Positions 11,309-22,975 of a stretch of DNA of 64,000 nucleotides are shown here, one piece after another. The notes under the pieces are model-generated. The model saw only the letters and a program-made list of their open reading frames with translations, did no database searches and had not been told where the DNA came from. The stretch comes from Prosopocoilus inquinatus (lineage: Eukaryota > Arthropoda > Insecta > Coleoptera > Lucanidae): positions 35,867,001-35,931,000 of the forward strand of contig CM069876.1 of NCBI GenBank assembly GCA_036172665.1, written 5' to 3'. The first letter of the stretch is position 1; every line of letters begins with the position of its first letter. Made by a program: the position numbers and the translations under genes.

Positions 11309-11574
11309 TTTGTTTCAAAACTTCAAAACTTAATATAACAACACAGGAAGAGTTTAATTTTAATCGTTTAAGTCTAACGCTCAATTAAAACTTCACTGCA
11401 AAGTTTTGTGCACACATTGTTATTTAAATACTTTAAAGACTGTACAGAAAAAAAAACACTTAATTAGAATGCTTTTATTTTTATTTTTATTGTTGTTGCA
11501 CTAATATACCGTCTGTTTGATTATAAAGTGCCCAAGCTATAACTCATTTATTTTTGTTCAAACACCCAATAAAC
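11309..11574. promoter_or_regulatory. Upstream region of the terpene-synthase-like gene
   Basis: The minus strand contains a TATTTAAATA-like stretch around 11423-11432, about 115 bases upstream of the ATG, and an initiator-like TTTGCAGTGAAG some 20-30 bases after it. The latter could also be a 3' splice site for an upstream leader exon. From about 11510 the sequence belongs to a dispersed repeat that is also present inverted at 14645-14725. Confidence 0.3.
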
Positions 11575-12486
11575 AGTATTGTTAAGTACCTAGATGCGAG
11601 CATCTAGATACAGTATCTAAATACTTTTTGAGTATTTGGATATATATCTCAGATACTACTAAAACAATGTAACCTTATCTGCATCTAGATACAATTACAG
11701 TGTATCTATTCATTTGAGATACTAAGATACATTTTAGATACATTTTGAACTTCCATAAAAACAGCAGACCTTGGCGGAAATGCAACCTCCGATTTTACAG
11801 TCTCTTTTTTTTGATTTTTCCCTCTTGTTAACTACGTTTTCCAGTTTGTCAAATGACTATTCAGAAACTTGAAAATTATTTTAAAAATTGGGAAAGATAA
11901 TTGACAGAAGGAGAAAATCAAAAGGAAAAGACTGTATTGTTGATTTTATCAACTTTTCTTGATTGTGGGAACGTTCTCTTACCTACAACAAGGTTGCAAC
12001 TGAGGATCCTAGATTCATTTGACATTTAACTTGTCTGATACGGAAGTAGAGTCATTCCTGTTGATAACTTTATATTTTACGCTGATTTGACTGCGTTTCA
12101 TACAAAACCAGGTAATTACTTATCAGCTTATTGATCAACTTAATTACAAAGATAAATTTTCTATTTAAAAAGACATATTGTTGAAAAAAAATTTGAAAAT
12201 TATCACAGATTTTAGTGTGTACATTATTCACATATTCATACGAAAATTTCGTCAATTTTCACAAAAAAAGTCGATTTGGATCGCAAATAATACCGTACCT
12301 CTACTACTGCCTATTGAATTTTACATTTGCAAGTATCTTGATAAACTGCAGATACTTTTTTTTGTGTCTGTATCTGTAGCTAGATATTTTCTGGAAAAGT
12401 ATCTGTATCTGCATCTAGATACATATTTGTGAAAGTATCTGCGTCTGTATCTAGATACCATTAGAAATATATCTTTAACAACACTG
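11575..12486. mobile_element. Non-autonomous hAT element with 8-bp TSD
   Basis: A 912-bp element with termini 'cagtattgttaa' and the inverse of 'cagtgttgttaa'. It is flanked on both sides by the identical octamer CCAATAAA (11567-11574 and 12487-12494), the hallmark of hAT insertion. Both ends are rich in 'tctagatac' and 'agatac' subterminal repeats in inverted orientation, as expected for transposase binding arrays. No transposase frame remains. The related host repeat at 14645-14725 carries the uninterrupted CCAATAAAGTAT site, giving a paralogous empty site. Confidence 0.85.
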
Positions 12487-12495
12487 CCAATAAAG

Positions 12496-12869
12496 TATTC
12501 TTGAATGGGACGTTGTTCTCTTGATAGCGAAGTATAATAATTTTTTTTATGTACGCTGTATAAGAGTGATAGCGTCATCGACATTTTTTTTAAGAGTACG
12601 ATGATAATTTTTTGTGAGATATGAAAATTCCTTTTCTTTTTTCAACCACCTAAAAATTTCTATATCCTTACATAAGAAAATTTGCGAGAAAACTCAAAAG
12701 AACTGCCTACGTAACTTAGTTGTTCGAGTAAACCTCTGCTCATATCTCACAACAAAGTTATTATCGTGCTATTTAAAAAAAAAATCGATGACGTCATCAC
12801 TCTTATACAGGATACACAAAAAAATTATTATACTTCACTGTCAAGGGAACAACGTCTCATTCAAGAATA
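12496..12869. mobile_element. Long inverted-repeat (foldback) element
   Basis: The left arm, starting 'tattcttgaatggga', is mirrored by the right arm ending 'tcattcaagaata'. Arms are about 125-130 bp, each with a 'tataataatttttt' stretch and 'ataagagtgat'. The short middle is unpaired. TA is present at both borders. Non-coding; the superfamily is uncertain. Confidence 0.65.
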
Positions 12870-14071
12870 TATGTATACAGATGAAACCACTTCGTGTAGG
12901 CATATAATTTAAATCAACATGCATCGGCATCGTACACTTCTGTCGAAAAGTTTAAAGACGAAAAGCAATAAATCTGTTGGAATTTGATCCTTATTGAAAT
13001 AGCCCGTCTGAATTTAGAACCTTCTGCATTCGAGCCTCCCCGTTTCTCTTTCCCTCTCTTGACCAGGGGATGAGCAGGGTCATAAAATTCATTCACGAGA
13101 GCAGGTAATCTGTTAAGCATTGAATAAGGAAGTTCCAGGTAATGAGAACTGCGTAATTTGTAATGTATTAAGACAGTAATTATTAATAAAATTAATTCAA
13201 GTATATAGTTATATTTTGTGAAGTCATTTTTAAATTGTTAATTGTTTTTAGTTTAATGTTAATAAAAATAATACCTGCCCGGGTTTTGTTATATTCTGTT
13301 TTTCTTTATGATTCGATTTAGATTTTCATATTTAAATTGTTAACAAAATTGAAAGATATTAAATCAAAATGTTTTAAACTGCCATAAATTCGAAATGTAT
13401 TTAAATTTAAATTTAAATTTAAGTTTGAACGTGTTATTGTTGTTGAATAATAAATAAACGAAGTGATCAGAAAAGGAAAATACTTTTTATGTTTCATGTG
13501 TTGCAATTAAAAATTTCCAACGCTAATTTAGATCAAACTATTATACAGAGTCAAACAAAACGAGTTCAATAAACCAAAATTATTTTATTATCCTATTTTT
13601 TCTGTATAAATCGAATGAGTAACAAAGTATTTTTAATGACACATTAATTTTTAATTGGACTTATGGCCGTTTTCATAATCAGACTTTAAGGAAGCGTTAA
13701 GTCTATTTAAGAATGGGGAAGCAAATGTATTTTTTAGGTTAAAATAACTTTAAAATTAAAGTCCTATTATGAAATCGGACCTTACCGTTATATTAATTAA
13801 TTCATGAAAACGTATGATAGAGAATATTCTTAAAAGTGATGCAAATTTCTGTTCTTGAAACCGGGAATTTAAATACAAATTGAGGCATTTAAGCATCTAA
13901 TAAGAAAATGAAAATTAATACTAAGTAGGATATTGTCCCTAATATTTAATCCTGTTTAATTATCTTGCGCGGGAAGGATTTTATACCTCTACATCCTATT
14001 ACATTTGTAAAATGATGGCATTCTGGAAAATTTCCGGTAATACCATGTATTATCCCAATTTAGTGTGTAGG
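12870..14071. other. Intergenic, no gene
   Basis: No supportable coding region. A possible short MITE lies at about 13662-13795, with ends 'tatggccgttttcataatca' and an imperfect inverse. An (AAATTT)n-like stretch occurs near 13398. Confidence 0.35.
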
Positions 14072-14073
14072 TA

Positions 14074-14283
14074 CACAGAGAAAAATCAATAGTAAAAAGT
14101 AACACAAATTGTAGTTAAAATGAAGACGGAAACAATTTGTAGCAAATATTCGCACAATTGTCGGACTATTTACTACAATTGTGCTAATATTTACTACAAT
14201 TGTGTTAATATTTGCTACAATTTGTTTCTGTCTTTATTCTAACTACAATTTGTGTTACTTTTTACTATTGATTTTTCTCTGTG
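14074..14283. mobile_element. MITE, Tc1/mariner-like, TA TSD
   Basis: A 210-bp element that is almost entirely palindromic. Its termini are CACAGAGAAAAATCAATAG and the inverse, flanked by TA on both sides (14072-14073 and 14284-14285). Internal 'acaattgtgctaatatttac' units are repeated. The TA duplication and full-length foldback fit a mariner-type MITE; this is inferred because no transposase is present. Confidence 0.8.
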
Positions 14284-14644
14284 TATAAGAAGCTGCGAAC
14301 TAATTATCTTTTAATATTGAACAATTTCTTGTGTCGGAAAGTTTTGGTTAATTTCGTTGTGAAATGGAACGCAGAACACATACTTCCGAAAGAGATAATC
14401 ATTCCATTGTATGTATATTGTCATAGGACCAACGATACCTGTTATTATTACTGGAAACCGTAACCAATATTTATTTATTAGGCTTGCCGCCGGCCGTACC
14501 ATAAAAACAGGTCAGCCGGCTAAATGTTGTTAAGGTTCATAATTGCAAAGCACAGATATTCGTACGGCCAGGGGTATTTCATTTCGTCTTAAAACTTTTC
14601 GACACTACCGTACTTACGCTCACGCTGTAAGCGCTTAATGTGGT
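14284..14644. other. Intergenic, no gene
   Basis: Overlapping frames at 14281-14502 on both strands lack any domain. A GC-richer patch ('cttgccgccggccgtacc') lies near 14483. Nothing else is seen. Confidence 0.35.
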
Positions 14645-14725
14645 GGAATCGGTATACTTTATTGGTTGTTTGAACAAAAATAAATGAGTTACAGCTTAGG
14701 GTCTTTATAATCAAATTATATAATA
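14645..14725 (-). repeat. Dispersed repeat, inverted copy of 11510-11574
   Basis: The reverse complement matches the sequence flanking the hAT element: 'ttgattataaag', 'taactcatttatttttgttc' and then CCAATAAAGTAT. It serves as the unoccupied counterpart of the hAT insertion site. Confidence 0.7.
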
Positions 14726-15929
14726 AATTACAGGCAAACAGTTGAATAGAAGGAAGGTGCATCGAGGCAGGCGTTCCGTACTGGGCTCAGCTTGTTCGAT
14801 ATAGTGTTCAAAACTAAATTTACATTTTATGAGGGAAACGTCTACGATTTGTACTTCTGTTGTACGTACTGCGACGCTCAACTTAAATGATGCTCCTGCG
14901 TGCGAACCACACTCTTAAGACCATTCAACATAAGGGCTACAAAAATGTCAAATAGTATCATTTATGGTGAGCGTCGTTGTACTTGTTTTTATTTTAAAAA
15001 CTTGTTTATGACTCTACAGTAAGAGACGATAGTGAAACAGCAATTCATTCATTGATTAATTTTTATTTGATTCGTACAATACAATTTAGAAAATGCACTT
15101 TTTCTTTGAATGCGTTTAAATTTGCCGACTGTATGTACAGGCTGTCAATTTTTCGAGCCCAAGCATGGGGATCTCACTTGTCTTAAGAGATACGAGTCAT
15201 CATTTTAAAATCAAGCTCTTAAATCTTAAGGTAAAACCATTTTTTTTTGAACTGTCAAGATATAGGAGGTTACACGACCAATTAAAATGCACTTCGTCAA
15301 AACGATTTCTAAAGTATACAGCGATCGCCAAAAAATGACATCAAATGGGAGAGATCTTTATTTTTGATTTTTTGAAGAAAACTTTTTTTTTCTGCTTATC
15401 TGAAAATCCACATATAACACATCAACACATTTATTAACTTTTAAATAAATTTTACAGTTGTTTCATAAATTATTTTTTACCAGTGATTTGAAAAAGATGC
15501 TTTTACAAAATTTTATTGCGATTTTAGCATTTGCCAAGTTAGTTTTAGTTTTAGTTTTCGGAAAATCAATGTTCTAGAAATAATCATGCAGTTACGAAGT
15601 ACTTAGTATTATTCTATTTTTATTATTATTTATTTTTGAGTAATTGAAATGAGTTTCATCAAAAAAGTTATACCGGTTGTGCATGCCAACGTGGTTTCTT
15701 CAATAACGTCGTTCCTGTACAATACATGAAAAAATTTTTTACGCGAAAGTTTTGGCTTTACAAATTCTTCATAACTGAAAATTATTTTGACATATACAGG
15801 ACGTCTCAATTTACCTGTACGATGTGAAACTTTAAATGTTTCAGTAAATACTCACTCCTAGATCTTCTGATTTTTAATTATCACGTTAAAATTTTGAAAA
15901 ATATTAAGCAATAACTCACGTTAAAATTT
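14726..15929. other. Intergenic, no gene
   Basis: AT-rich sequence with no coding signal. There is an approximate 'acaggacgtctcaattt' repeat-end motif at 15796. Confidence 0.35.
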
Positions 15930-16225
15930 TGTACAGATAAAACATCTTACGATCGCTTTTTGACCTGACATTGCAGTAGGATAGATAAATTGAAGCGGAT
16001 TTGCTCCTAATAAGTCCCCCATGCAAGGCGGTCATGCTTGCTGTCAAAGCATAATGAAAGTTTTAAAAAATTTTGTTGCAAATCGTTTTTGATTGCAGTG
16101 AAAACCTCGAGCTGCCTCTGTACAGCTGATGAAACCCCAAGCAGGGCTGAAACAGCTGTACAGAGGCAGCTCGAGGTTTTCACTGCAATCAAAAACGATT
16201 TGCAACAAAATTTGTTAAAATTTTT
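15930..16225 (+). repeat. Hammerhead-bearing dispersed repeat, copy B, with 58-bp perfect foldback
   Basis: A close paralogue of 500-800. Arms 16071-16128 and 16153-16210 are perfectly complementary over 58 bases with a 24-base spacer. The right arm carries the ribozyme's stem I and flank, and the left arm is its exact inverse. Perfect arms argue for recent formation or ongoing correction. Transcripts would form a strong hairpin. Confidence 0.8.
16126..16167 (+). ncRNA. Hammerhead ribozyme, variant
   Basis: CTGATGA at 16126-16132 and GAAA at 16149-16152 are intact. Stem II (16133-16137 with 16144-16148) has one A-C mismatch. Stem III is AC/GT around AGCT. The predicted cleavage is after A16160, permitted but less favoured than C. 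On the 5' side the pairing partner of stem I is displaced from the core by the five bases 'tacag', so the classic geometry is disturbed. Activity is doubtful. Confidence 0.45.
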
Positions 16226-18855
16226 AATAATATTAAACAATATCTGTTCAACCTTCAATGTTTAGTATAGGAGAAATATACAGCCAGTTGAAAATCATTT
16301 TTTGGGAGCACCTATTGACGATAAAAATAACGTAGTTCCATTAAAAAAACAAAAGTTATTTATTGCCCTTCAACTGTTATCTCTATTTGGATAATGGAGA
16401 TAACTTTACTAGAACCCTGTTTTATAAAAAGCAAATTTTGTTACTGCGTGTGGCAGAAACTTTGATTTTTAATTTAATTTAAATTAATTACAAAAATTGA
16501 ACTTATACTTATAGAAAACTTATACTAATAGAAAATTAGTATAGGAAACCTTATTAAAATTCGTTATAAAATAACGAGTGTTCCGTTTAAAGTAACGAAT
16601 TTCACGTCGTACAGACAAATTGAGGAGATATTTTGTATATATATATATATATCAGAATAATTTTAAATGACGCGAAGCTGGAAACGATCAAACTCTTGAA
16701 TAAAACATTTTTTCATACAAGAACCACGTTATGGAAGAAACCCCGTTGGATGACACACCCGGTATATAATTAACTGGACAGTATAAAATCTGAACGTTAA
16801 AAGTGACGCCTTCCAAAAGGTCAATCAACAGCACTATATTGATTTTTAAATTGATTTGCTTGATTATAATTGATACTGTTGAATAGGAATTATTTATCTT
16901 ACGTTTGGGTGCTTTATTTCAAGTTATCAGCTTTAGCTGATAACTTGATGATTTAGTTTAAGTTAAAAAAAAGAGAAACAATATTTTGTTTCTCTGAAGA
17001 CTTTTTTGGGAAGACCCGTAATTCCCTTTGGCCAAAAAGCTAAGCAAATCACCAGCGCTGTTTGCAAGTTTGTTTTTTCATCGGAACTTGCTTCTTGAAA
17101 ATATTTATGTTTTCAAAACCGATTAGATTAGTTAAATCATAATATGTACGCTGTATGCATGTTGTGTTATGTATAATAAACATATCATTGTTTTGGGACA
17201 GTGGGTTTGATTTTATCATTTCGCTCGTAATTTATTGATTCGCTTGAAATTTACGTGCGGTGATCGCGATTTTCCCATGCCACGAATTTCACGGAATTTA
17301 TTTTCATGTTACGAAATTATTGCACAGAAACAGATCGGTAAACAAAGTGGAGTTATCGACATTTTTCTATTGTTCAATTCTTGTTAATTTGCAACCAATG
17401 CAACAACACATTTAAGAATATTTTGCAATAATTTAGATTAAAAAATAAAAACGTAAAACTTGTCCTTTTTAAATTTTACCAATTTTTAACTTGACTTCCT
17501 TGATATTTACGTATGCGTTCACATTTTTCAAAATCACATTATATATCATATTTCTTATATTAAGTTAAATATGTACAAAGCGATCAGAAATGTCTGAATT
17601 GAGTTGGCAGTACATTTATTCGATTGTTTGTAACACTGCATCCGGGTAATTTCATCGGTTTACAGTGCGGCAAACTTGGTAAATCTTACACTAAATTTAG
17701 TACCATGCGATCAGCCTGTGATATTTAACAAAAAGTTGGTAACACAGGCTTACAGTTTGAAATTAAAAATTTTAAGTGTCAGAATTGTGACATATATTGT
17801 TTTAAGTGATTGATACTAAACGGATTTGTCTTGTGGAGCCCCCCCCCCCCCCAATATTCTAAAAAAAGGGTTTAAACCATCCATACACAATAAAATAACA
17901 AAATAAAGATTGTATAAAGCACGAACATAATCTCAAATAAGACTGTCAACTTATTATTTATATCTCATTGTATCCAACTACACAGCATAAAATAGCACCA
18001 ATCACAGCCTCCTATAATTATGAATTCCATTGATCACTCGGTATATTTAACAAACATTTGGTGATAAAAATAAAGTTCTTCTTGTTCGGTGTAAATTCTG
18101 ATGTTATTTACATGAAAAGTGGTTCAATTTTCAGTATTTTTAACAATATTTTCTTCTTCTTCTTCCTTTTCTTTGAGTTTCTTTCTTGTTTTTGGATGAA
18201 GAAACCAGTAACCCATTTTTTCTGTCACTTTGCATATCTTTATTTATTATGTTCTTTAAAGAAGACATGTGGTTATGTTTAGTGATTTGCTTACAAAATG
18301 ACTTTTAATTTAATTTTACGAAACGTCGTTAGTAGTACATAACTTAATTTTACGAAATGTACTAAGAAAATTGTTTGTTTTTTTTTAGTCTAAAAGTCGT
18401 ACACAGATTTTTACTGACTGAGAATTTTTAACAACTAAGGACAGTTTAAATTTACCGCCATTCTACATGGTTATGTTATGTTGGCCACACCAGCTTCTCT
18501 TTGTCAAAATAACAACGACGATAAATAAACAGGAGTAATAAACTCTGAATAATCAATATTTGTTCATCGTAGCCACATTTAAAACTTTAAAATTGTCTTC
18601 AATTATTAAAAATCACACTGTACAGTCGCGAGCAATAAATTTTAGTCACCATTGATTGTCAAATTTGACTTGTATTTGATTAAACATAAGGAGATTAAAC
18701 ATAAGGATATGTCAATGTAACAGATATTTCTATCTTGATTTTTATTGTGAAGCATAACAAAAATAAAGCTTCAAAATTCAAAAGAGACAGGTCTATAGAG
18801 CCAAAAACTGTAAGACTTCGCTATCTTGACCTTATCGGTATAGTAATCAACACCA
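16226..18855. other. Intergenic, no gene
   Basis: No coding region can be supported. There is an (AT)n run near 16637-16651, a poly-C run near 17840-17853, and a T-rich stretch giving a spurious hydrophobic frame at 18058-18282. An 'acacacccggtatat' block at 16757 is shared with the 4.6-6.5 kb array. Confidence 0.4.
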
Positions 18856-19240
18856 GCAGATTAGTTCAGAGGATCTGATGGAATTCTAGTGTATTTTTAT
18901 GCAGCGCCTGATGTAAAATCGTTACCAATAGTTGGCAACACCGTTGGTTTATTTGACAGAGGCCAATCTCAACAGCGTCAAGGTTATAGGTGTGGTGAAT
19001 AAGAATTAACAATGCAAAAAATGGTTTGATTAAAATTTATACTATAATACGGTCCTGGAAAGAAAATCTGATGAAGTTCTATTATACTTCTGGTATATTT
19101 TTATAGAGCATCTGATATAAAGCGGTCATCAGTTATTGGCAACACTGTTATTTTATTTGACAGAGCCTTACCTTAATAGCGATAAGACCATAGGTTATGT
19201 AAATTAAGTAAGAATTAACGATGCACAAAAATTACTTGAT
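18850..19240. repeat. Tandem duplication, ~215-bp unit, two copies
   Basis: Two diverged copies, beginning near 18868 and 19081, share 'tctgatg', 'tatttttat', 'ttggcaacac', 'ttatttgacagag' and 'aagaattaacaatgca' or its variant in the same order. No protein is encoded. Confidence 0.55.
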
Positions 19241-19455
19241 ACTCTCAAAGCTAACAAAAAATTATACTCAAAGTCCCCCCCCCCTGTTTTTTATTTCAGC
19301 TTTTCAGGCACTCGAACATTCTCAGAAACCGAGATGTTCGATGTAAGATTCTCTGACACGTGACAGCTGTCAATTATGAGCCGGAAGTTATTCCAGTTGT
19401 TGACATTTAAAAATAAAATTCAGCGTTACTAACTCAAACTGTCACTCTTGATCAC

Positions 19456-19669
19456 CAGGGATCGGAATCACATATTTCGACGTCATCGAGCACGAGTGAT
19501 TTGTTCTTGAAAGAAATAGAAATTTATTTTTAATTCGTTTTCGCTCGTATTCAGAATATTCTCGAGAGTGCTCGATTTGATTCTTTTTCGGAATATTCTG
19601 GTGAACGTCCGAATTAGAATTTAAAACAGCACGGAGTGCGATGACGTGGAAATGTGTGATTCCGATCTG
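19456..19669. mobile_element. MITE with CAG..ATCGGAATCACA termini
   Basis: The left end 'cagggatcggaatcacatat' and the inverse right end 'cagatcggaatcacacattt' frame about 214 bp, with a palindromic 'gaatattc' centre. Related ends occur near 38752, 39720, 39950, 43976 and, inverted, near 49895 and 50275, so this is a dispersed family. Target duplication not resolved. Confidence 0.55.
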
Positions 19670-21180
19670 TATTGATCGCTCTACATTTTTCTCGTTTTTC
19701 CGTTTATTCCAGTTGTGACATTTAAAAGTAAACTTCAGCATTGCTAACGTTTAAAAACAAAATTCACCGTTGCTAACTCAAACAGTCATTCTTCATCACT
19801 ATATATTTTTTATTTTCTCGTTATTCTCGTTGTGTCATTTAAAAATAAAATTCAATATAAAACAGTCATTCTTGATCATTCTACATCTTTTTTCGTTTTC
19901 CTTTTTTTTCTGCAGCTTTTTGCATACCTTGAATGCTTTTCTACTTGTCTTCTTTGTACAAATCATTCAATTTAATGCAATAAACAAATTAGAAAAAACT
20001 GTATTGGAATTGAAGTAATAAATAAATTTTAAATTTTTGCAATTTAAGTCGAAATGAATTCAAGGTAAGGTACGGTAATGGAGAATAAAATCCGGGCAAG
20101 CATGTAACATGTCATGCTTACATATTTTGAGACAATTTGGTAAAGTCAGTTTGTTTTGAGGTGATTATGTTGCAGGCAGTCAAAGCGTAAAAGAATATAA
20201 ATTGTCAAAAAATGTCATAAATATTTAACACTTAACAAAATCACAAACTTATTACTAAAAAGTGACGCGGCCGGATTTTATTTTTCGCGGCTATACACAA
20301 CTCTTTTGAACTAATTAATTAAAAAAACACAAATATTTTTATTTTTAGTTTGTATTGCATTTCGTGTTAAAATTCAAAACGAAATTAATCTGCCAAATTT
20401 TCAAACAACGGCGATTACCTAATGAACAGTTGTAAAAACGCAATTTAAAAATAACACACGAAATTATTTCCTGTGAACGAACTGATCCCAAATTTAATTT
20501 TGATTAACGCTATTATTATTATTATTATTACAGTGGAACTAATCCCAGAGGCGGCCCATAATGAACGCCATTAGCGAATTGTATAATCATTTTCGTAAAT
20601 GAGGCAACAACCACTGCAGGATAGATAATTTATCTCCTATTTACAAAACGATCAAAGGAAAATTAACGACCGAAATTATGGTACAATTAAACGAGTCACA
20701 AAAAACAAACACTTCCTCCATCATTGGATCAGGTGATCGTAATCAAATTCTCGGTGCTTGTTGACTGACCATCAAAGTGAAATGTTTGTTTCTTTTTTTG
20801 TAACATATGGTGTATGAAAGCAGTTGCATTTATTTTATTTCGTTGTGGGTTTTAATCGCGCTTCTATGCAAATCAATGGAATTTCAGATGACATCTGTCT
20901 GTAGGAAAGCGTTTATTATTGGAAATACCATTTCGAAATTTCCTTTGGGAGGACTGTTAGCTATGTTATTCCTTATACCTTAATTTATAAATAACATTGC
21001 CGATTTTCATGGTTGGACAGTATAAAATCTGACCGCTTTCAACAAAATTTTTAATTTGCCCTTAATTAGTCAAATAAATCTATACATTTCGTGCGCCACT
21101 GTTTAGAGAATCAAATATTACGTCTTTCTACAAGAAATATATAGGTATCCCATTAAAACAAAAAAAAATTGGGCCGCGTG
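19670..21180. other. Intergenic, no gene
   Basis: Short direct repeats ('aaaattcagcgttgctaac' variants) at 19700-19870, and an (ATT)n microsatellite at about 20511. The 'ggacagtataaaatctga' block at 21004 is shared with 16778. No gene is seen. Confidence 0.4.
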
Positions 21181-21186
21181 CTGTGA

Positions 21187-21500
21187 CCAGAGGCGGCCTT
21201 AATAGTTGCGAGGCCCCGGGCGAGGGCGTTAGGTTGGTTGAGAGATGAGAAATTCTTTGTATTATAAAGAGCAGAAAAAATTAAAATAAAAAATAATAAA
21301 GTAGGTGAAATAATTTTTGCAACACATCAGATGACTGATATCTGACACGTTTCAATTTCTTAAATAAATTAATCGGAACTAATAATAAATCCGGAATGTT
21401 CGGATTATCCAACAAAAAACAAAATATCTATTTTGCCATTTACCAGGGCCGATGGAAGGCGATAAGCAAGGCATGAGGGCGCCGATGCAAGAGGGGCGCC
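21187..21500. repeat. GC-rich transposon-end-like motifs
   Basis: 'cagaggcggccttaatagtt' followed by 'gcgaggccccgggcg' recurs at 36326, and a related form occurs at 28508-28582. A second GC-rich end lies at 21446-21500 ('agggcgccgatgcaagaggg'). CAGNGGCGGC ends are seen in some hAT elements; the assignment here is weak. Confidence 0.35.
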
Positions 21501-21639
21501 AAAATTTGTTAATTAAAAAGCATGTTAATTAAAACAGCACAGCTCGAACAATTTCAAGATTAACCAAAGACGATCCAACAATTGGGGAAAAAATTAGGTA
21601 GATAATTTTTTTTTTAAACATTCATTCTCCATCCTCTTC

Positions 21640-22975
21640 TTTCCTCTTTAGCCGTTCTGCAGGGAGAGGGACCGCCTCTCGGCATTTCTTCCCCTCCTGC
21701 ATGTGTTCTTTATCCTCTGCCTTTACTTCCTCCGAATCTTCTCCCTCTTCTTCTTCTTTTCCTCCTCTTCTGTCCCATCCTCTTCTTGCTCCTCTTCTTC
21801 CCCATCCACTTCTTTGTCTCTTCTACCCCATCCTCTTCTTCCATCTGTTCTTCCTCGTTTCTTGCTAACTGCCCGTTGTCTTTTCATCTTTACATTTCGT
21901 TTTCATGACGCTTCTCAGCATTTCCGCTATCACTTGAAAATCCTCCGAGCTTCTCATCATGATTTCCCCAATGTTATCTTTCGTGATCCTTTCTGTTGTG
22001 GTTATTTCTGCTCTAAGCCGCTGGCAATCCCATCTCCGGCACTCAAAGATTGTGTGCTCGGGTGTATCCTCCTCATCGCAGTAGAAGCACTTTGCATCCT
22101 CCTTCCTTTTAATTACGTTGAGGTACTTGCCAAATACCCCGTGGTCAGTTATCGCCTGGGTTAGGTAATAATCTACCTCCCCCTCCCTTCTGGTGCTCCA
22201 TGCTTCTACGTTGATAATGAAAACCCTTGCCCATCCCTCATAGGCCTCTCATCTTCTTTACCATTCCGCATATAATTCCCTTCTGGCTATAGTCTTCACC
22301 ATATGCCATGTACATGCCTGTACACTCTGTCACGCTCTTTAATTTGGATACCGATGGGGGGAATTCCTGCCACCGCTAGAATTGCTTCTGTGGCAACAGA
22401 TCTGTATGCCAAGGCTACTCTTATTGCAGCCAATTGATTGATCCTTTCTAGCTTCTGTTCGTAATGCTTAAAGTTTGTAGCTTTACTTGAGTTTGGTGCT
22501 GTGTACAAAATAATCGACGAGACCACAGCTGCAAGTAATTTCCTTTTTTTAGCACTCGGTCCGTCCACATTCGAAATCAGCCTCGCTGGTCCGTGTATGC
22601 TTTGATCGCTTTCGTATAGGTTTCGTTCACATGTGTGATCATCTTCATGTCTCGATCCAGAAAGACTCCTAGATATTTTATGGACGACCCGGTGGCAATT
22701 TCTGTGTCCTCAATCTTCAGGACCATCCTATTGATGTTTTGATCTTGTTCACTGCATACACAGCTCGTTCTTCAACTAACGTGGCTGTCTTCCCGCCTAC
22801 TACTACTGCCAGGTCATCGGCATATGCTAAAATTGTGGCTCCTTTCCCCAGCTCTGTCTCGAGGACCTGGTTGTAAAGAACGTTCCAGAGTGTCGGACCC
22901 AGTACCGATACTTGTGGGACTCCGCATGGCATCTTCCTATTTTTGCCTCCTTCATTCTCCATCCAATCCAACTGA
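21640..22975 (-). mobile_element. Decayed R1-like non-LTR retrotransposon (3' half)
   Basis: The minus strand encodes, in separate frames, RT motifs GVPQVSVLGPTLWN and the catalytic AYADDLAVVV (22717-22971). It then has a post-RT segment with IRVALAYRSVATEA and AGIPPI (22296-22568). Last is a C-terminal zinc-knuckle-like segment (around 21880-22100: CFYCDEEDTPEHTIFEC). Order and spacing fit an R1-clade ORF2 C-terminal half. Frames are interrupted around 22571-22716 and elsewhere, so it is a pseudogene. The overlapping plus-strand frame at 21703 is a shadow. Confidence 0.8.

Noticed and set aside
21703..22164. 153-residue plus-strand frame
   Set aside because: Antisense to the R1-like retrotransposon; low-complexity Ser/Phe start.
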